Source of the DNA: Oscillospiraceae bacterium
GTDB taxonomy: Bacteria; Bacillota; Clostridia; Oscillospirales; Ruminococcaceae
Reading direction: 5' to 3'
DNA: 28,003 bases
NCBI GenBank assembly: GCA_004556975.1
Contig: SFFD01000016.1
Coordinates: 1-28,003 of the forward strand
Position 1 is the stretch's first letter, and every line of letters starts with the position of its first letter. Shown one piece after another: positions 1 through 8,081 of this stretch. The notes beneath the pieces are model-generated. The model did not search any database and was not told the DNA's origin. It saw only the letters and a list, made by a program, of their open reading frames with translations. The position numbers were made by a program, and so were the translations under genes.

Positions 1-88
1 TAATATAATCTGCATTAACTGTTTTTAATACAGTGCGCAATATCTTTATACCATATTACATTATATAAGTAAAGCAAAATCTGTCATA

Positions 89-124
89 ATAAAAGTACGG
101 ATATTGCATACTTTTATTTTTTTT
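89..124 (+). terminator. Possible weak intrinsic terminator
   Basis: An AT-rich stem (TAAAAGTA at 90-97 paired with TACTTTTA at 109-116) is followed by an uninterrupted T run. It would end a plus-strand gene located before the window. The stem has almost no G-C pairs, so the call is weak. The rest of 1-160 shows no gene. Confidence 0.3.
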
Positions 125-159
125 GCAAAACCGTATATATTTTTTATGTATGCAAAACA

Positions 160-190
160 AAAAGCCGCTTTATTTAAAAGCGGCTTTTTG
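160..190 (-). terminator. Terminator of the spore protein gene
   Basis: AAAGCCGCTTT / AAAGCGGCTTT forms a GC-containing stem with a short loop. On the minus strand it is followed by a T-rich tract. It lies 17 bases after the stop codon of the small acid-soluble spore protein gene. Confidence 0.8.
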
Positions 191-206
191 CTTTTGTCAA
201 AAGACA

Positions 207-383
207 TTATTTCATAGTGTTTTCGTAGGACTCGATCATTTTCTTGACCATCTGGCCGCCGATGGAGCCTGCCTGACGAGAAGTAAGATCGCCGTTGTAA
301 CCGTTTTTAAGGTTAACGCCTACTTCGTTTGCAGCTTCCTGCTTGAATCTTTCAAGAGCTTCTTTAGCCTGCTTATTGGACAT
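207..383 (-). CDS. Small acid-soluble spore protein, alpha/beta type
   Basis: This 58-residue protein belongs to the alpha/beta SASP family, which coats and protects DNA in the spore core and is degraded by the GPR protease at germination. It shows the two family signatures: a helix with the GPR-type site (FKQEAANEVGV, about residues 12-22) and the C-terminal block SRQAGSIGGQMVKKMI (about 34-49). The start at 383 is chosen because AAAGGAGT lies just upstream at 393-400; a longer reading to 443 has no ribosome binding site. The gene stands alone with its own terminator. Forespore genes of this type are usually read by sigma-G. A CAAAATA element upstream is a weak -10 candidate, but I could not find a convincing -35. 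The protein is short but within the range of clostridial members. Confidence 0.93.
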   Translation of the reverse strand: MSNKQAKEALERFKQEAANEVGVNLKNGYNGDLTSRQAGSIGGQMVKKMIESYENTMK

Positions 384-615
384 TGATTCTACACTCCTTT
401 TTTCATTTTGCGTTTGCAACATTATTTTGGCTTTAAGGTTCAAAATTATCAGTGGTAATTAAAGCAAATAAAGGACGGATAAATTTTCCGAAAAGCACAG
501 TACTCAAAAAACATAAAAAACCGTTTGCGGCAAAGGAACATTTTTCCGGTAGATTTATGCCGCTTTGAAGTTTATAATCAAATTAAAATATAACCCGAAA
601 GGAAGCGCATTAAAA

Positions 616-858
616 ATGTATGCCGCCTGTTTTGAAGCAAAGGAAGAACCGGACAGAAATTATGACATAAACTATTTTGTCTATGAAAATAATGAAGAAT
701 ATTTTATTGAAACCTACATATCGGGAAAAAGTGACGTCAGCACCGCATATTTGGGAAAATGCGGTGCCGAAAGGGCAGAAGCCATAGCAATGCGTTTTGC
801 GAAAGGAGCTTTGCGCCCGGTTCATCTTGAAGATGCACTTTGCGATATTGCATTTTAA
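616..858 (+). CDS. Small conserved protein, DUF6514-like
   Basis: An 80-residue acidic protein of unknown function. The C-terminal pattern (a helix ending in cysteine-poor residues followed by LRPVHLEDALCDIAF) resembles the conserved end of DUF6514 proteins, small Firmicutes proteins that end in a P-x-HL-x-D-x-x-x-D motif. The match is from memory and was not searched. The start at 616 is preferred because AAAGGAAG at 598-605 is well spaced from it. A longer TTG-initiated form from 565 would add 17 residues but has no ribosome binding site. No membrane segment or signal peptide is visible. The gene lies alone between the spore protein gene and the cysteine-rich gene. Confidence 0.55.
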   Translation: MYAACFEAKEEPDRNYDINYFVYENNEEYFIETYISGKSDVSTAYLGKCGAERAEAIAMRFAKGALRPVHLEDALCDIAF

Positions 859-953
859 GTTAACAAATACGCCCCTTTATCATAAAATATATTGAGTGTG
901 CCTGTTTTAAAGGCAAAGCAGGCGCAGTTATCATATATGATAGGGGGATATTT

Positions 954-1751
954 ATGGCAGAACAAAATGCAATTAACAATACTGCCGGATTTAAAGAGGC
1001 AGTATGTATTGATGCAGGAAGAGTATATGACTCTTGCAGCGACAAGGACTGTCTTGAGGATCTTAGGGTGTATTTTACTGCGGCAGATCAGGCAAAAATT
1101 GACCGTGCGCTTACCGTAAAGGCAAAAAGCGTCGAAGTACTTAACGTCAGTCTTGAGGTCGAGCCCATTCCGTTCAACCGCGGGTTTTATTCCGTAGACA
1201 TGACTTTCTATTTTCTGATAAACCTTTCCGCATACTATACTCCGGTTTCCACTGCGGATAATATTTGCGGCGTTGCATTTTTCTCCAAAAAGGTAATACT
1301 TTACGGCAGCGAAGGCAATGTAAAGGTCTTTAATTCAGAAACCTGCGGGTCAGCCGGAAAGACAACGGATACTCCTCGCGCTGTAGTTCAGGTTGTTTCG
1401 CCCATTGTACTTAACAGCCGCGTTACGGATAATAACTGCTGCGATTGCTGCGAATGCTGCGAGCTGACTCTTCCCGCATGCGTTTCCAGCCTTTTTGAAG
1501 GTGACTTCGTCACTTCCTGCAACAGAAAAGTGCTTGTAACCCTTGGGCTTTTCACAATAGTGCAGCTTGAACGCAGGGTACAAATGCTTATTCCCGCATA
1601 CGATTTCTGCATTCCCGGCAAGGAGTGCGTAACCACTACCGACGATCCCTGCGAGGTATTTAAGCATATCAAATTCCCGACCAGCGAGTTCTTTCCGCCG
1701 CACCTTGAAAATAACTGCCCGGGAACCTGCTCCTGCGAAACAGTAAATTAA
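954..1751 (+). CDS. Conserved clostridial cysteine-rich protein of unknown function
   Basis: A 265-residue soluble protein without signal peptide or membrane helices. It resembles a widespread, unnamed family in clostridial spore formers that begins with a stretch like FKEAVCIDAGRVYDSC-DKDCLEDLRVYF and contains the block FNRGFYSVDMTFYF. Cysteines are abundant: an N-terminal set (residues 18, 28 and 33), a central cluster of alternating Cys pairs (about 160-175, NCCDCCECCEL) and more near the C-terminus. This composition is typical of proteins that form disulfide networks or bind metal, and a spore-coat or outer-layer role is an inference. AGGGGG at 942-947 precedes the ATG. A bidirectional terminator follows the gene. 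Confidence 0.75.
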   Translation: MAEQNAINNTAGFKEAVCIDAGRVYDSCSDKDCLEDLRVYFTAADQAKIDRALTVKAKSVEVLNVSLEVEPIPFNRGFYSVDMTFYFLINLSAYYTPVSTADNICGVAFFSKKVILYGSEGNVKVFNSETCGSAGKTTDTPRAVVQVVSPIVLNSRVTDNNCCDCCECCELTLPACVSSLFEGDFVTSCNRKVLVTLGLFTIVQLERRVQMLIPAYDFCIPGKECVTTTDDPCEVFKHIKFPTSEFFPPHLENNCPGTCSCETVN

Positions 1752-1784
1752 AAAGCAAATCAATGCGGCTCTGCAGAGAGCGAC

Positions 1785-1817
1785 AAAAAAGCCCGGTTCA
1801 TCCGAACCGGGCTTTTT
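1785..1817. terminator. Bidirectional intrinsic terminator
   Basis: AAAAAGCCCGGTT and AACCGGGCTTTTT form a strong hairpin with a short loop, with A and T runs on both sides. It separates the converging cysteine-rich gene (plus) and cytidine deaminase gene (minus). Confidence 0.88.
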
Positions 1818-1829
1818 GCCTTGTAAAAT

Positions 1830-2243
1830 TTATTTGTACAAATCTTTTTCGGTAAAGGCATAAGGAAGAATATCGTCAAGAGAGTATTCTTTTATTTCTT
1901 CGGTATTCTTTGCAATATATATTTTAAAATCGCGGGAACAAAATTCCGCAATTACCTGGCGGCAAACGCCGCACGGAAAACAAAAATCGACAGGGGGCGC
2001 TTCGGAAGGACCGCCGACAACGGCAATAGCGGAAAATTCACGTTCGCCTTCGCTTACAGCCTTAAAAAATGCGGTGCGTTCGGCGCAGTTGGTGGGGGTA
2101 TACGATGCGCTTTCAATATTGCATCCGCGAAAAATTTTTCCGCTTTTGCAAAGAAGCGCGGCGCCTACGCTAAAATGTGAATATGGGGTATAGGCAAATT
2201 CCCTTGCAGCAAGCGCTTCTTTAACAAGCTCTTTTTTGTCCAT
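1830..2243 (-). CDS. cdd: Cytidine deaminase
   Basis: A 137-residue zinc enzyme that deaminates cytidine and deoxycytidine to uridine and deoxyuridine in pyrimidine salvage. The family signatures are complete: the substrate-binding GCNIESASY block (40-48), the CAE motif with zinc ligand Cys53 and catalytic Glu55, and PCGVC with zinc ligands Cys91 and Cys94. The length matches the short homotetrameric class. The start at 2243 follows GAAGGAGG with good spacing; a longer frame to 2285 is not supported. In Firmicutes cdd often sits with nucleoside metabolism genes; deoC is present further along in this window but not adjacent. Confidence 0.96.
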   Translation of the reverse strand: MDKKELVKEALAAREFAYTPYSHFSVGAALLCKSGKIFRGCNIESASYTPTNCAERTAFFKAVSEGEREFSAIAVVGGPSEAPPVDFCFPCGVCRQVIAEFCSRDFKIYIAKNTEEIKEYSLDDILPYAFTEKDLYK

Positions 2244-2275
2244 GGAAATTCCTCCTTCATCTTTTCTGTAATACA

Positions 2276-2304
2276 ATGCTATCATATATTTCAGGGGCAG
2301 TCAA
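2276..2304 (-). promoter_or_regulatory. Candidate sigma-A promoter for cdd
   Basis: On the minus strand TTGACT (2304-2299) and TAGCAT (2281-2276) are separated by 17 bases, about 33 bases before the cdd start. The -35 is near consensus and the -10 is moderate. Confidence 0.5.
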
Positions 2305-2335
2305 GGCGAATAAACCCGACGGATAAAATTATGCG

Positions 2336-2363
2336 CAAAAAGCGCTCCGCAGAAGCGGAGCGC
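2336..2363 (-). terminator. Terminator of the DUF1015 gene
   Basis: A perfect nine-pair stem (GCGCTCCGC / GCGGAGCGC, 2342-2363) with a four-base loop is followed on the minus strand by CTTTTTG. It lies 7 bases after the DUF1015 stop codon. Confidence 0.85.
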
Positions 2364-2370
2364 CGTCGAA

Positions 2371-3546
2371 TTACTTGACAATTTTTCTTGCCTCAAGATA
2401 ATAACGTTTTTCATAAGGATGTCCCATAGAAAAGCTTTTGCGCACAAATTCACGCCCGGTGCGAACCATTTCGTAAACGCTGTCGCGGTCAAAACTGCGA
2501 TAGGTAAAAGCTATGCAGCCTTCTGCTTTGCCAAGACGCTCACAGGTGTCAGCGTCATGAACGTACTCAAGCGAAGCTTCCGGATGGTTCGCAAGATACT
2601 TATCAAGTATGGGCTGAAGTTCCTGTAAAGAGGGCAAAGCGGAAAGAGAAACGCCCATTTCGGCAAGAGCGGCGCTTCGGTCGGAAACGCCGGAAAGAAG
2701 CCGGTTCATGCACTCATAGGGCATGGCGGGGTCATACAGGTTGATTATCTCTGCAAGACAATAGCGCGCAGGGTGATTTTTCTGTTCTTCGGAAGAAAGG
2801 GTCTGCTTGATTTCGTTCCAATAGCATTTTGCCGTAGCCATGGAGTGATTGCCGTCTCCTACGGCAAAAGAAAACGTGCTTCCGTTTTCAATAAAGAGTT
2901 CATCAAGAATATCCGCAACCTTTTGCAGCATTTCAGGGGTCTTAACTTTCGCGCCTTCAAGGTGGCCGCCGCCTTCCATAAGGTCAAAGTCATATACCTT
3001 TTCCATGTGCTCATATTCGCTGTCGAGCATGCTCATAAGCTTGTTGTTCCGGTCAATGACAAGCATAAGAATGTGCGGAAGTTCAAGCGCAGCCTTTCGG
3101 CGGATTTCAACCCTGGGTTTTACCCTTGTAATGTCCGTCATCTCGGTCACTTTTATTAGATTTTCGTGGCCGGGCTCAAACTCATATTGCTCCATATCAA
3201 ATGCGGCTATAAGTCCGCGGCGGGTGCCGTCCGGAGTCTTTCTACGTGTAAAAATCATTGCTTCACCCATGTCGCAAAGTGTACCGTCGGAAAGATATTT
3301 CTTCATTGCTTCGTCGCGCGCGGCATAGTCGCGGTCGCCTTCAAGAAGCCACGCCTCGGGAAGAATCATGTTTAGTGCGGAGGGCGAATCGCCAACATAT
3401 TCCTTTACGCTCTGCCAATATTCAGGCTGTGCGGCATATTGGTCACAGGCAAGAACGGCATATTTTGAATAATCAATATTTTTGTTCGGCAAAAGAACAT
3501 TTGGAACGAAGACGCCAAGCTTTGCAAGTTTTTCTTTATAGTTCAT
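2371..3546 (-). CDS. DUF1015 family protein
   Basis: A 391-residue soluble protein matching the DUF1015 family (COG4198), which is widespread in bacteria and has no established biochemical activity. The family hallmark GDGNHSMATAK lies near residues 230-240, and the N-terminal block with VLACDQYAAQPEYWQSV fits the usual start of clostridial members. The start at 3546 follows a strong GGAGGTAA. The gene is divergent from phosphofructokinase and has its own terminator, so it is probably monocistronic. DUF1015 genes in other genomes often lie near serine-biosynthesis genes; no such neighbour is present here. Function is left open. Confidence 0.9.
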   Translation of the reverse strand: MNYKEKLAKLGVFVPNVLLPNKNIDYSKYAVLACDQYAAQPEYWQSVKEYVGDSPSALNMILPEAWLLEGDRDYAARDEAMKKYLSDGTLCDMGEAMIFTRRKTPDGTRRGLIAAFDMEQYEFEPGHENLIKVTEMTDITRVKPRVEIRRKAALELPHILMLVIDRNNKLMSMLDSEYEHMEKVYDFDLMEGGGHLEGAKVKTPEMLQKVADILDELFIENGSTFSFAVGDGNHSMATAKCYWNEIKQTLSSEEQKNHPARYCLAEIINLYDPAMPYECMNRLLSGVSDRSAALAEMGVSLSALPSLQELQPILDKYLANHPEASLEYVHDADTCERLGKAEGCIAFTYRSFDRDSVYEMVRTGREFVRKSFSMGHPYEKRYYLEARKIVK

Positions 3547-3586
3547 AGGTTTACCTCCGATTTACACGTAAAGCGCTATGAAAGCT

Positions 3587-3615
3587 ATAATAAGCTTTTT
3601 TCTTATAAAAAACAA
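3587..3615 (-). promoter_or_regulatory. Candidate sigma-A promoter for the DUF1015 gene
   Basis: On the minus strand TTGTTT (3615-3610) and TATTAT (3592-3587) are 17 bases apart, about 40 bases before the gene start. Both boxes differ from consensus, so the call is moderate. Confidence 0.42.
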
Positions 3616-3717
3616 GCGAAGCTTCAGCTTTTTGTAACAATTTATAAAAGAATGCTGTTTCAATGCTTTAAATTGATGAATATAACGAGAAATAACCGCA
3701 AATAAAATATTTACATA

Positions 3718-3745
3718 TTGACCGGGGTGCGTTAAAATATAAAAT
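3718..3745 (+). promoter_or_regulatory. Candidate sigma-A promoter for pfkA
   Basis: TTGACC (3718-3723) and TAAAAT (3740-3745) are 16 bases apart. Transcription would start near 3752. This excludes an upstream ATG at 3746 as the start and supports the one at 3776. Confidence 0.55.
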
Positions 3746-3775
3746 ATGATAGAATATTATAAAGCGGTGACAGCA

Positions 3776-4762
3776 ATGGATAAAGGTAAAATTAAAAGGA
3801 TAGGCGTGCTTACTTCCGGCGGCGATGCACCGGGAATGAACGCCGCGGTGCGCTCCGTTGTGCGTTCAGCCTCCAGCTTAGGAATAGAGTGCCTCGGAAT
3901 CCGCCGCGGATACAACGGCCTTATTTCCGGCGACATTGAAAAGCTTGGCCCGGAAAGTGTTTCACGCATAATAAACCGTGGCGGAACGGTGCTTTATACC
4001 GCGCGCAGCGAAGAATTCCGCACAGAGCAGGGAAGAAAAAAAGCCTCGGAGGTTTGCAGGCTTTTCGGAATAGACGGTCTTGTGGCTATAGGCGGCGACG
4101 GAACCTTCCGCGGACTTTTGGAATTTTCCAAATACGGAATTGCCACTGTTGGCGTTCCGGCAACAATAGACAACGACATTGCCTGCACAGATTATACCAT
4201 AGGGTTTGATACGGCTGCGAACACCGCAATTGAGGCGGTGGACCGTCTGCGCGACACAATGCAGTCGCACGAAAGGTGCTCTGTTGTTGAGGTTATGGGA
4301 AGAAACGCGGGTCACCTTGCACTTTATGTGGGCTTGGCTTCCGGCGCAACGGCAGTGCTTGTTCCGGAAAAGCCGTTTGATTTTGAACGCGATGTTGCAG
4401 AACGCATCAGAATTGCAAGAATAAACGGAAAAACTCATTTTATGATAATTGTTGCAGAGGGCGCCGGAAGCGCCATGACAATAGGCGACAAAATCCACGA
4501 GGAACTTGGAGTTGATACCCGGGTGACCATTCTTGGACATATACAGCGCGGCGGGGCGCCCTCCGCAAGGGATAGGGTTACCGCGACAAGTATGGGCTTT
4601 CATGCGGTGAACATACTCGTAAAAGGCAGTACGAACAGAGTCGTTTGCGAACGCGCGGGAAAGACTTCTGACATTGATATAGCCGAAGCTCTTTCTATGA
4701 AAAAGGGACTTGATGAGGACGAATACTCCGTTCTTGAAGCAGTAACGGGCATCGGCGAATAA
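3776..4762 (+). CDS. pfkA: ATP-dependent 6-phosphofructokinase
   Basis: This enzyme phosphorylates fructose 6-phosphate to fructose 1,6-bisphosphate, the committed step of glycolysis. The 328 residues carry all family blocks: GGDAPGMN (15-22), GGDGT (106-110), TIDND with catalytic Asp132, EVMGRNAGHLAL, and GHIQRGG. The Gly at 109 and the absence of Lys in the P-x-T-I-D-N-D motif point to ATP rather than pyrophosphate as donor. That motif reads PATIDND here, with Ala where the well-studied enzymes have Gly, a small deviation that could alter nucleotide contacts. The start at 3776 is preferred over 3746 because the promoter lies between them and GGTGA at 3766-3770 can serve as the ribosome binding site. 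It heads a run of plus-strand genes. Confidence 0.95.
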   Translation: MDKGKIKRIGVLTSGGDAPGMNAAVRSVVRSASSLGIECLGIRRGYNGLISGDIEKLGPESVSRIINRGGTVLYTARSEEFRTEQGRKKASEVCRLFGIDGLVAIGGDGTFRGLLEFSKYGIATVGVPATIDNDIACTDYTIGFDTAANTAIEAVDRLRDTMQSHERCSVVEVMGRNAGHLALYVGLASGATAVLVPEKPFDFERDVAERIRIARINGKTHFMIIVAEGAGSAMTIGDKIHEELGVDTRVTILGHIQRGGAPSARDRVTATSMGFHAVNILVKGSTNRVVCERAGKTSDIDIAEALSMKKGLDEDEYSVLEAVTGIGE

Positions 4763-4778
4763 AATTCCGCGTTTGCTA

Positions 4779-4807
4779 TTGTAACATGAAAAGAAAAGTG
4801 TTAAAAT
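4779..4807 (+). promoter_or_regulatory. Candidate promoter for the PPTase-methyltransferase-YitT operon
   Basis: TTGTAA (4779-4784) and TAAAAT (4802-4807) with a 17-base spacer lie in the gap after pfkA, about 36 bases before the next start. No terminator is seen after pfkA, so read-through is also possible. Confidence 0.4.
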
Positions 4808-4842
4808 AAAAAACCGTGTGCAAAACCAAAGGGGGTTAAGCT

Positions 4843-5466
4843 TTGCCGCAGATATATTATTGCGAGACGGACGAGCTTCGTGGGTTTTGGCAGCAGGGAA
4901 TGGCTCTTGTTACGGAAAAAAGAAGGGAAAAAGCACAGCGGCTTATTAAAGAAGAAGACAGACTTGCTTCTTTGGGAACGGGACTTTTGCTTAAGTGCGT
5001 GCTCAACATATCATCTGATAAGGACATAAAATACAATGAGCACGGAAAACCGTATTTTGAGCACGGAAAATATTTCAGCGTTTCTCACAGCGGCAACATA
5101 GCCGTGCTCGCTGTTTCGGATGATGAAATAGGTATTGATATTGAAAGACTGCGAAAGCCGAATGAACGCATAATCCGCCGCTGCTTTACCGAAGCGGAAG
5201 CGGAATTTGCTGAAAAATCAAATCAAAACTTTACCCGGATTTGGACTGAAAAAGAGGCGGTGCTCAAGCTTTTGGGAAAGGGTCTTGCCTTTCCCCCGAA
5301 AAGTTTCAGCCTTATTCCCGGGCAGGAAAAATACGATGTTTTGGATATAAGGTTCGGAATTTTTTGCACGGAGATAAATAAAATGCCGCTTTCGGCGGCT
5401 TTTTGCGGAAGCAATTCCGCATTCGTAATAAGAAAGCTTTCCGCAGTTGAAATGCTGGAAATATGA
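4843..5466 (+). CDS. 4'-phosphopantetheinyl transferase (Sfp type)
   Basis: This enzyme moves the phosphopantetheine arm of coenzyme A onto a serine of carrier proteins. The 207 residues contain the two family motifs: IGIDIE with Mg-binding Asp99 and Glu101, and WTEKEAVLK with Glu137/Lys138-Glu139 and Lys142; SVSHSG at 79-84 is the usual CoA-binding segment. The length fits the Sfp/Gsp class rather than the shorter AcpS. The start is TTG, set by AAAGGGGG about 7 bases upstream. No polyketide or peptide synthetase is nearby, so the natural target could be the fatty-acid carrier protein or one encoded elsewhere. It lies 10 bases before the methyltransferase gene and is probably cotranscribed. 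Confidence 0.9.
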   Translation: MPQIYYCETDELRGFWQQGMALVTEKRREKAQRLIKEEDRLASLGTGLLLKCVLNISSDKDIKYNEHGKPYFEHGKYFSVSHSGNIAVLAVSDDEIGIDIERLRKPNERIIRRCFTEAEAEFAEKSNQNFTRIWTEKEAVLKLLGKGLAFPPKSFSLIPGQEKYDVLDIRFGIFCTEINKMPLSAAFCGSNSAFVIRKLSAVEMLEI

Positions 5467-5476
5467 AAGGATAAAA

Positions 5477-6703
5477 ATGAATCAGGAACGGAATTTTTTG
5501 CGGGTAGTTGTTACAAAAAAAGGCGAAGCATGGGTGCAGGACGGCCACCCCTGGATATATGACGCCGAGGTTATTTCAGCACCGGAAGAATATGAAAACG
5601 GAACCCTTGTTGATGCGGTTACCGAAAAAGGAAAATATCTCGGAACGGGTTTTATAAGCCGAAACAGTAAAATAAGAGTGCGCCTTATTTCGCGCAACGC
5701 CAACGACAAATTTGATGCGGATTTCTTTCGCCGCCGGATAAAATACGCATGGGATTACCGCAAAACCGTTATGGGCGATGATGTTGAATGCTGCCGTGTG
5801 ATTTTCGGCGAAGCGGACGGTTTTCCCGGGCTTACGGTTGACCGTTTCGGCGAAGTGCTTGTTACCCAGTCGCTTTCGGTTGGCATTGAAAAATATAAAG
5901 ATATAATTTTCCCGCTTATTTATGACGTTCTTACCGAAGACGGCCAAAAAATAAGCGGAATTTATGAGCGCAATGATGTTGCAATCCGCAATCTTGAGGG
6001 TCTTGAGGAAAACAAGGGCTGGTACCCGCTTTCGGGTGTGCAGCACCCGGATTCCACCGAGACCGCAATAACCGAAAACGGAATAAAATATTCCGTCGAC
6101 TTTGAAAACGGTCAGAAAACCGGATTTTTTCTTGACCAGAAATATAACCGTCTTGCCATTTCAAAAATTGCAAAGGGAAAACGAGTTCTCGACTGCTTCA
6201 CCCACACCGGCTCTTTTGCGCTGAATGCCGCCAAAGGCGGCGCGGAGCATGTCTGCGCCGTAGATATTTCAGAATCCGCAATTGAAATGGCAAAGCGCAA
6301 TGCGCAGGCAAACGGTCTTTATGAAAAAATGTCCTTCAGGGTGGAGGACGTGTTTGATTTGTTCCCAAAGCTGGAAGCAGAGCACGAAAAATTTGATTTT
6401 ATCATACTCGACCCGCCCGCATTCACGAAATCGAGAAAGACCGTGGAGAGCGCCGCAAGGGGGTACAAGGAGATAAATCTCCGCGCCATGAAAGCGCTTC
6501 CCCGGGGAGGATATTTGGCTACCTGCTCCTGTTCGCACTTTATGACGGACGATTTGTTCGTAAAAATGCTGCGCTCCGCCGCAAAGGACGCCTGCGTGGA
6601 GCTTCGTCAGATAGAAGCCCGTCAGCAGTCGCCGGATCATCCCATGCTGTGGAATGTTCCGGAAACGGATTATCTCAAATTTTATATATTCCAAGTGATA
6701 TGA
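5477..6703 (+). CDS. rlmI: 23S rRNA cytosine-C5 methyltransferase, RlmI type
   Basis: A 408-residue SAM-dependent methyltransferase matching RlmI, which makes m5C1962 in E. coli 23S rRNA. An N-terminal PUA RNA-binding domain spans about residues 8-80. The linking segment contains FFLDQKYNR (218-226). The Rossmann domain has the SAM motif VLDCFTHTGSFALN (237-250), an acidic loop at CAVDIS (260-265), the DPPAF motif (312-316) and TCSCSH (349-354) with the candidate catalytic Cys. The length is close to E. coli RlmI. The ATG at 5477 follows AAAGG; the in-frame ATG at 5447 lies inside the preceding gene and lacks a ribosome binding site. The exact rRNA position is inferred from the family. Confidence 0.88.
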   Translation: MNQERNFLRVVVTKKGEAWVQDGHPWIYDAEVISAPEEYENGTLVDAVTEKGKYLGTGFISRNSKIRVRLISRNANDKFDADFFRRRIKYAWDYRKTVMGDDVECCRVIFGEADGFPGLTVDRFGEVLVTQSLSVGIEKYKDIIFPLIYDVLTEDGQKISGIYERNDVAIRNLEGLEENKGWYPLSGVQHPDSTETAITENGIKYSVDFENGQKTGFFLDQKYNRLAISKIAKGKRVLDCFTHTGSFALNAAKGGAEHVCAVDISESAIEMAKRNAQANGLYEKMSFRVEDVFDLFPKLEAEHEKFDFIILDPPAFTKSRKTVESAARGYKEINLRAMKALPRGGYLATCSCSHFMTDDLFVKMLRSAAKDACVELRQIEARQQSPDHPMLWNVPETDYLKFYIFQVI

Positions 6704-6713
6704 GGAAAAGAAA

Positions 6714-7583
6714 ATGAAGCTTAAAAAACCGGATAAAAAATGGTGGATAGATTTTGGGCTGCTTACCCTCGCCTCGGAGCTTTTGGCGGTGGGCACATGG
6801 CTCTTTAAGTACCCGAACAACTTTACATTCGGCGGCGTTACGGGTATTTCGATAGTGGTGAGCAGGATTATCCCCTATGCGATTTCCGCAAGTACCATAA
6901 ACCTGATAATAAACGTAATTCTCATGGTAGTGGGAATTGTGGTGCTCGGAAGCGCCTTTGCGGGGAAAACCATGTATGTAACCGTCCTTTCAACGGTGAG
7001 CATATCCCTGCTTGACAAGTTAATTCCCATAACCGAGCCTATGACAAGTCAGCCGGTGCTCGAATTTATCTTCGCCGTGGGCGTGCCGGGCATAGCTTCC
7101 GCAATTCTTTTCAATATGGACGCTTCCAGCGGCGGAACGGACATAATCGCCATGATTTTGCAAAAGTACACCACCCTTGAAATCGGAGCCGCAATTTTCG
7201 TAGCCGACCTTTTGATTTCCGCAAGCGCATTCCTCGCCTTTGACTTCCAGACGGGACTTTTCTCCATTCTCGGTCTGTTTGCGAAAACGCTTGTTATAGA
7301 CAGCTCCATCGAAAACTTCAACCTTTGCAAATATTTTACCGTAATCACCGTGAACCCCAAACCGATTTGCGATTTTATCCATCACGAGCTTGGAAGAAGC
7401 GCAACTATATATAAGGCAGAAGGAGCATATTCCCATACCGAAAGAAGCGTAATTCTTACAGTTATGAAGCGCAGTCAGGCAGTGCGCCTGCGCCGCTTTG
7501 TAAGGGATGTTGATCCGCACGCATTCATTATGATAACGAACAGCAGCGAGATTATAGGCAAAGGCTTCCGCGGGTTTAACTGA
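6714..7583 (+). CDS. YitT family membrane protein
   Basis: A 289-residue integral membrane protein of the YitT/DUF161 family, with five or six predicted membrane segments in roughly residues 12-200 followed by a cytoplasmic DUF2179 domain (about 220-280, ending with the SEIIGKGFRGF block). Family hallmarks are FGGVTGISIV near residue 38 and NMDASSGGTDIIAMIL near 134-149. The transport or binding function of the family is not known. The start follows GAGGAAAA and is 10 bases after the methyltransferase stop, so the gene is the last of its operon. A terminator follows. Confidence 0.92.
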   Translation: MKLKKPDKKWWIDFGLLTLASELLAVGTWLFKYPNNFTFGGVTGISIVVSRIIPYAISASTINLIINVILMVVGIVVLGSAFAGKTMYVTVLSTVSISLLDKLIPITEPMTSQPVLEFIFAVGVPGIASAILFNMDASSGGTDIIAMILQKYTTLEIGAAIFVADLLISASAFLAFDFQTGLFSILGLFAKTLVIDSSIENFNLCKYFTVITVNPKPICDFIHHELGRSATIYKAEGAYSHTERSVILTVMKRSQAVRLRRFVRDVDPHAFIMITNSSEIIGKGFRGFN

Positions 7584-7597
7584 ATATATAAAAAAAT

Positions 7598-7636
7598 AAG
7601 GACCTGCCGTAAACGCCGCAGGTCCTTTTGTATTTT
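7598..7636. terminator. Bidirectional terminator between yitT and mazF
   Basis: A perfect ten-pair stem, AAGGACCTGC (7598-7607) with GCAGGTCCTT (7618-7627), has an A-rich left flank and a T-rich right flank. It lies between converging genes. Confidence 0.85.
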
Positions 7637-7993
7637 TTACACATTTCCGCCGCCAAGGCCGAAACTTATGGAAAGAGCCTCATCAATTTTTCCCATGGAA
7701 CCGTCGTCAAGGCGGCCCATGTGCTCTTTAAGCCGCTGTTTATCTATAGTGCGTATTTGTTCGAGCAGCACTATGGAATCTTTTGCAAGTCCGCAGCTTT
7801 GGGAAGAAAGCTCGATGTGAGTCGGAAGGTGGCTTTTGTCTTTTTGGCTTGTTATTGCCGCGGCAATAACGGTCGGGCTGTATTTGTTGCCAATATCGTT
7901 TTGTACAATAAGAACGGGGCGCACGCCGCCCTGTTCCGAGCCGACAACTGGACTTAAGTCGGCATAAAAAATGTCTCCTCTTTTTACGGTCAT
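7637..7993 (-). CDS. ndoA: Type II toxin, MazF/NdoA endoribonuclease
   Basis: A 118-residue mRNA interferase that cleaves single-stranded RNA at short sequence motifs. It is very close to Bacillus EndoA/NdoA: MTVKRGDIFYADLSPV at the start, GSEQGGVRPVLI (about 18-29), the conserved NDIGNKYSPTVI block and LLEQIRTIDKQRL near 75-87. The ATG at 7993 is preferred; a GTG at 8002 lies too close to the GGAG ribosome binding site. The usual upstream antitoxin gene (EndoAI/MazE) is absent: the neighbour upstream is divergent miaB. The toxin must therefore be controlled by an antitoxin elsewhere or by other means. Confidence 0.95.
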   Translation of the reverse strand: MTVKRGDIFYADLSPVVGSEQGGVRPVLIVQNDIGNKYSPTVIAAAITSQKDKSHLPTHIELSSQSCGLAKDSIVLLEQIRTIDKQRLKEHMGRLDDGSMGKIDEALSISFGLGGGNV

Positions 7994-8052
7994 TATTCTC
8001 ACGCTCCGTATTTTTGATACAGAGATATTATTACCGCGAAAATGCTTTGTTA

Positions 8053-8081
8053 AACATATCGCATTATTATACTATTGCCAA
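8053..8081 (-). promoter_or_regulatory. Candidate mazF promoter
   Basis: On the minus strand TTGGCA (8081-8076) and TATGTT (8058-8053) are exactly 17 bases apart. The -35 overlaps the -35 of the divergent miaB promoter. The leader to the mazF start is about 50 bases. Confidence 0.5.

Noticed and set aside
3962..4603. A 213-residue frame opposite phosphofructokinase
   Set aside because: Antisense of a well-conserved gene; no ribosome binding site and no recognisable motif.
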